A stretch of 5,401 nt of DNA from the NCBI GenBank assembly GCA_964593905.1, contig CAZQLE010000229.1, positions 1-5,401 on the forward strand, read 5' to 3'. The notes under the pieces are model-generated. The model made no database searches, was not told the DNA's origin, and saw nothing but the letters and a program-made list of their open reading frames with translations. Position 1 is the stretch's first letter, and every line of letters starts with the position of its first letter. Below, piece by piece: positions 4,160-5,401 of this stretch. Both the position numbers and the translations under genes were made by a program. The stretch comes from CAZQLE01 sp964593905 (GTDB lineage Bacteria; Chloroflexota; Anaerolineae; Anaerolineales; Anaerolineaceae).

Positions 4160-5401
4160 TTAATAGGCTGCGTTCTGGCAAAACAAAGGATAGGGTTCGG
4201 GCTCTCCCACCGGATAGAACCAGAATAAATACCATCTCAGGCCGGGGTAACTGAGCGCCTGACCCTGATTATCCGGCCCGGTGCGGTGCATCAATGTGAC
4301 ATGCCAGTTGAATACGTGGCAATTGGGGATCTGATACAACTCTTGCGGCAGGGTAAATTGTGTGGCGCGGGTTGCATAGCGCAGCACCGGGTCGGCTTCC
4401 TGATAGTTATAGGCCACACTTACTTCGTAATACTCGTCTTCGGCCAGGTCTTTTACCGGCTCCCAGGTCAGCGTGATCGGCTCGGCCAGACCCGAGAAGC
4501 GCGCGCCCATTTGAGGGCTGCGCGGCTGCGGGCCGGCCAACAGATGGGGCAGCGGTTCGGGCGCTTTGCCATCGGCTTTTAACGCTGGGTAAAGTGCAAA
4601 GCTGTCTCTAAGCGCTGCGGGGGTGTTGATGCCCGCAGGCGGCAGCACCAGGCTGGTTCCCAGCGAGAAGGTCTTGTTCACCTCGGGCGCATAAAACACC
4701 AGCCACTCCACTTCATCCTGTTCATGAAGCAGCCCCAGACCCTTTACCAGCCAGGCCTCCCATTGTTTGAACCGCACCGTTGTAAAAGGCCCCAGGGCGC
4801 GCACCGGGGTGAAGCCCAAATTGCCCAGTTCGGCCAGCATAAATTGCTGCACAGCCGCCTCATCTCTTAGCTGAAAATCTCCTTCACGCCAGTGAATTTC
4901 CATATACACAGCGGGTTGAATGTGTTGTGCCGAAGTGGATGTGCCGCCCCAGCGGATTAATCCGTTATGGGCATCTCCCTGTTCCAGCATGATCTGGGGG
5001 ACGATGCCGCGCATTGTGGGGGCATCCAGCCAGAAGCCGTATTTTTCGAGCACAATTTCACTGGCGGCTGCTTGAACCGACAGGGTTGAGCTGGTCTCGC
5101 CTTTTTGCTGCGGTGCGGCGGCTTGCACGCTCACCTGCCAGGCGCCGGCTGTGGTGCGCCGCGGGATCGGCCACATCTCACTGCGGTAAATGCCTTTTTC
5201 ACCGCCGGATGCAAGGATGGAACCCACTCTCTGCCCGGCGGTGTCAGAGATGTTCAGTTCCACCCGGGCATCTTCGACGGCTGCGCCGCCGGGCGTGGTG
5301 ACTTCGACAATGAATTTTAGTCCCTGTCCCATTTCAACGACATGCTCAGCGCCGGGGTAGCGCAGCGAAACCGTTAACGGTGCAGGGGTGGGAGAGGGAA
5401 G
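4160..5401 (-). CDS. Probable secreted multidomain protein, C-terminal fragment (runs off right edge)
   Basis: The minus-strand frame is open from the window edge to a TAA at 4160-4162, giving 413 residues; the N-terminus is missing. The methionine at 5332 is probably internal, because the frame continues upstream with coding-like sequence. The fragment starts LPSPTPAP, a Pro/Thr linker of the kind found in exported proteins. Residues about 9-110 look like an Ig-like beta-sandwich (LTVSLRYPG, then KFIVEVTTPGG, then GAWQVSVQA). About 115-270 is a mixed alpha/beta region rich in Trp and aromatic residues, ending TPAALRDSFAL, with no family I can name. About 293-397 resembles an FnIII-like module (RSPQMGARFSG, then ITLTWEPV, then DEYYEVSVAY, then FNWHVTLMHR). 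No catalytic motif is seen, so a surface, binding or sensory role is only a guess. upp follows 71 bp downstream. Confidence 0.8.
   Translation of the reverse strand, partial: LPSPTPAPLTVSLRYPGAEHVVEMGQGLKFIVEVTTPGGAAVEDARVELNISDTAGQRVGSILASGGEKGIYRSEMWPIPRRTTAGAWQVSVQAAAPQQKGETSSTLSVQAAASEIVLEKYGFWLDAPTMRGIVPQIMLEQGDAHNGLIRWGGTSTSAQHIQPAVYMEIHWREGDFQLRDEAAVQQFMLAELGNLGFTPVRALGPFTTVRFKQWEAWLVKGLGLLHEQDEVEWLVFYAPEVNKTFSLGTSLVLPPAGINTPAALRDSFALYPALKADGKAPEPLPHLLAGPQPRSPQMGARFSGLAEPITLTWEPVKDLAEDEYYEVSVAYNYQEADPVLRYATRATQFTLPQELYQIPNCHVFNWHVTLMHRTGPDNQGQALSYPGLRWYLFWFYPVGEPEPYPLFCQNAAY

Noticed and set aside
4089..4235. N-terminal extension of Upp to an ATG at 4235
   Set aside because: It would overlap the end of the secreted-protein gene and the perfect extended -10 box. 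Upp homologues begin at the equivalent of ATG 4088.
5332..5332. ATG at 5332 as the true start of the large secreted protein
   Set aside because: The frame stays open upstream to the window edge and encodes a linker (PSPTPAP) plus the first strand of the Ig-like domain. No signal peptide or good Shine-Dalgarno accompanies this ATG.

Overview
The window looks like a piece of bacterial chromosome, probably from the Chloroflexota (Anaerolineae-like). This is inferred from three things. Both edge genes encode exported proteins with Pro/Thr-rich spacers (a lipoprotein ending in PSPTATGDAATAT, and a secreted protein whose visible part begins LPSPTPAP). The C-terminal Ig/FnIII-like module is of a kind I associate with that phylum. 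The core genes fall in familiar bacterial families at moderately high GC. No marker gene settles the taxonomy.

Layout, left to right. At 1-119 (minus) is the start of a lipoprotein gene whose remainder lies beyond the left edge. It sits 14 bp downstream of a MoeB/ThiF-type adenylyltransferase fused to a rhodanese domain (134-1288, minus), so the two probably share a transcript. A good sigma70-type promoter (TTGGCA-17-TATGAT) lies upstream of the MoeB gene, with an inverted repeat in its leader. Next is a protein with two CBS domains and an ACT domain (1489-2142, minus), closed by a strong intrinsic terminator at 1439-1470. A divergent 291-bp spacer (2143-2433) separates it from moaA (2434-3420, plus), the radical-SAM GTP 3',8-cyclase of molybdenum cofactor synthesis. 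moaA converges on upp (3462-4088, minus; uracil phosphoribosyltransferase), with a bidirectional terminator between them. upp has its own extended -10 promoter. Upstream of upp, and running off the right edge, is a 413-residue C-terminal fragment of a probable secreted multidomain protein (4160-5401, minus).

How the genes relate. MoaA makes the first dedicated intermediate of molybdopterin synthesis. MoeB-rhodanese proteins activate, and can sulfurate, the MoaD-type carrier that supplies the dithiolene sulfurs. Their proximity fits a loose Moco neighbourhood, although the two genes are on opposite strands with separate promoters and no moaD, moaE, moaC, mogA or moeA is visible. The CBS-ACT protein resembles AcuB-like sensors; its ligand cannot be read from the sequence. 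upp is pyrimidine salvage and appears independent. I see no mobile element, CRISPR array, tRNA or rRNA, and no convincing novel system. The less ordinary points are the unannotated edge lipoprotein, the structured moaA leader, the dyad in the moeB leader and the unassigned middle region of the secreted protein.
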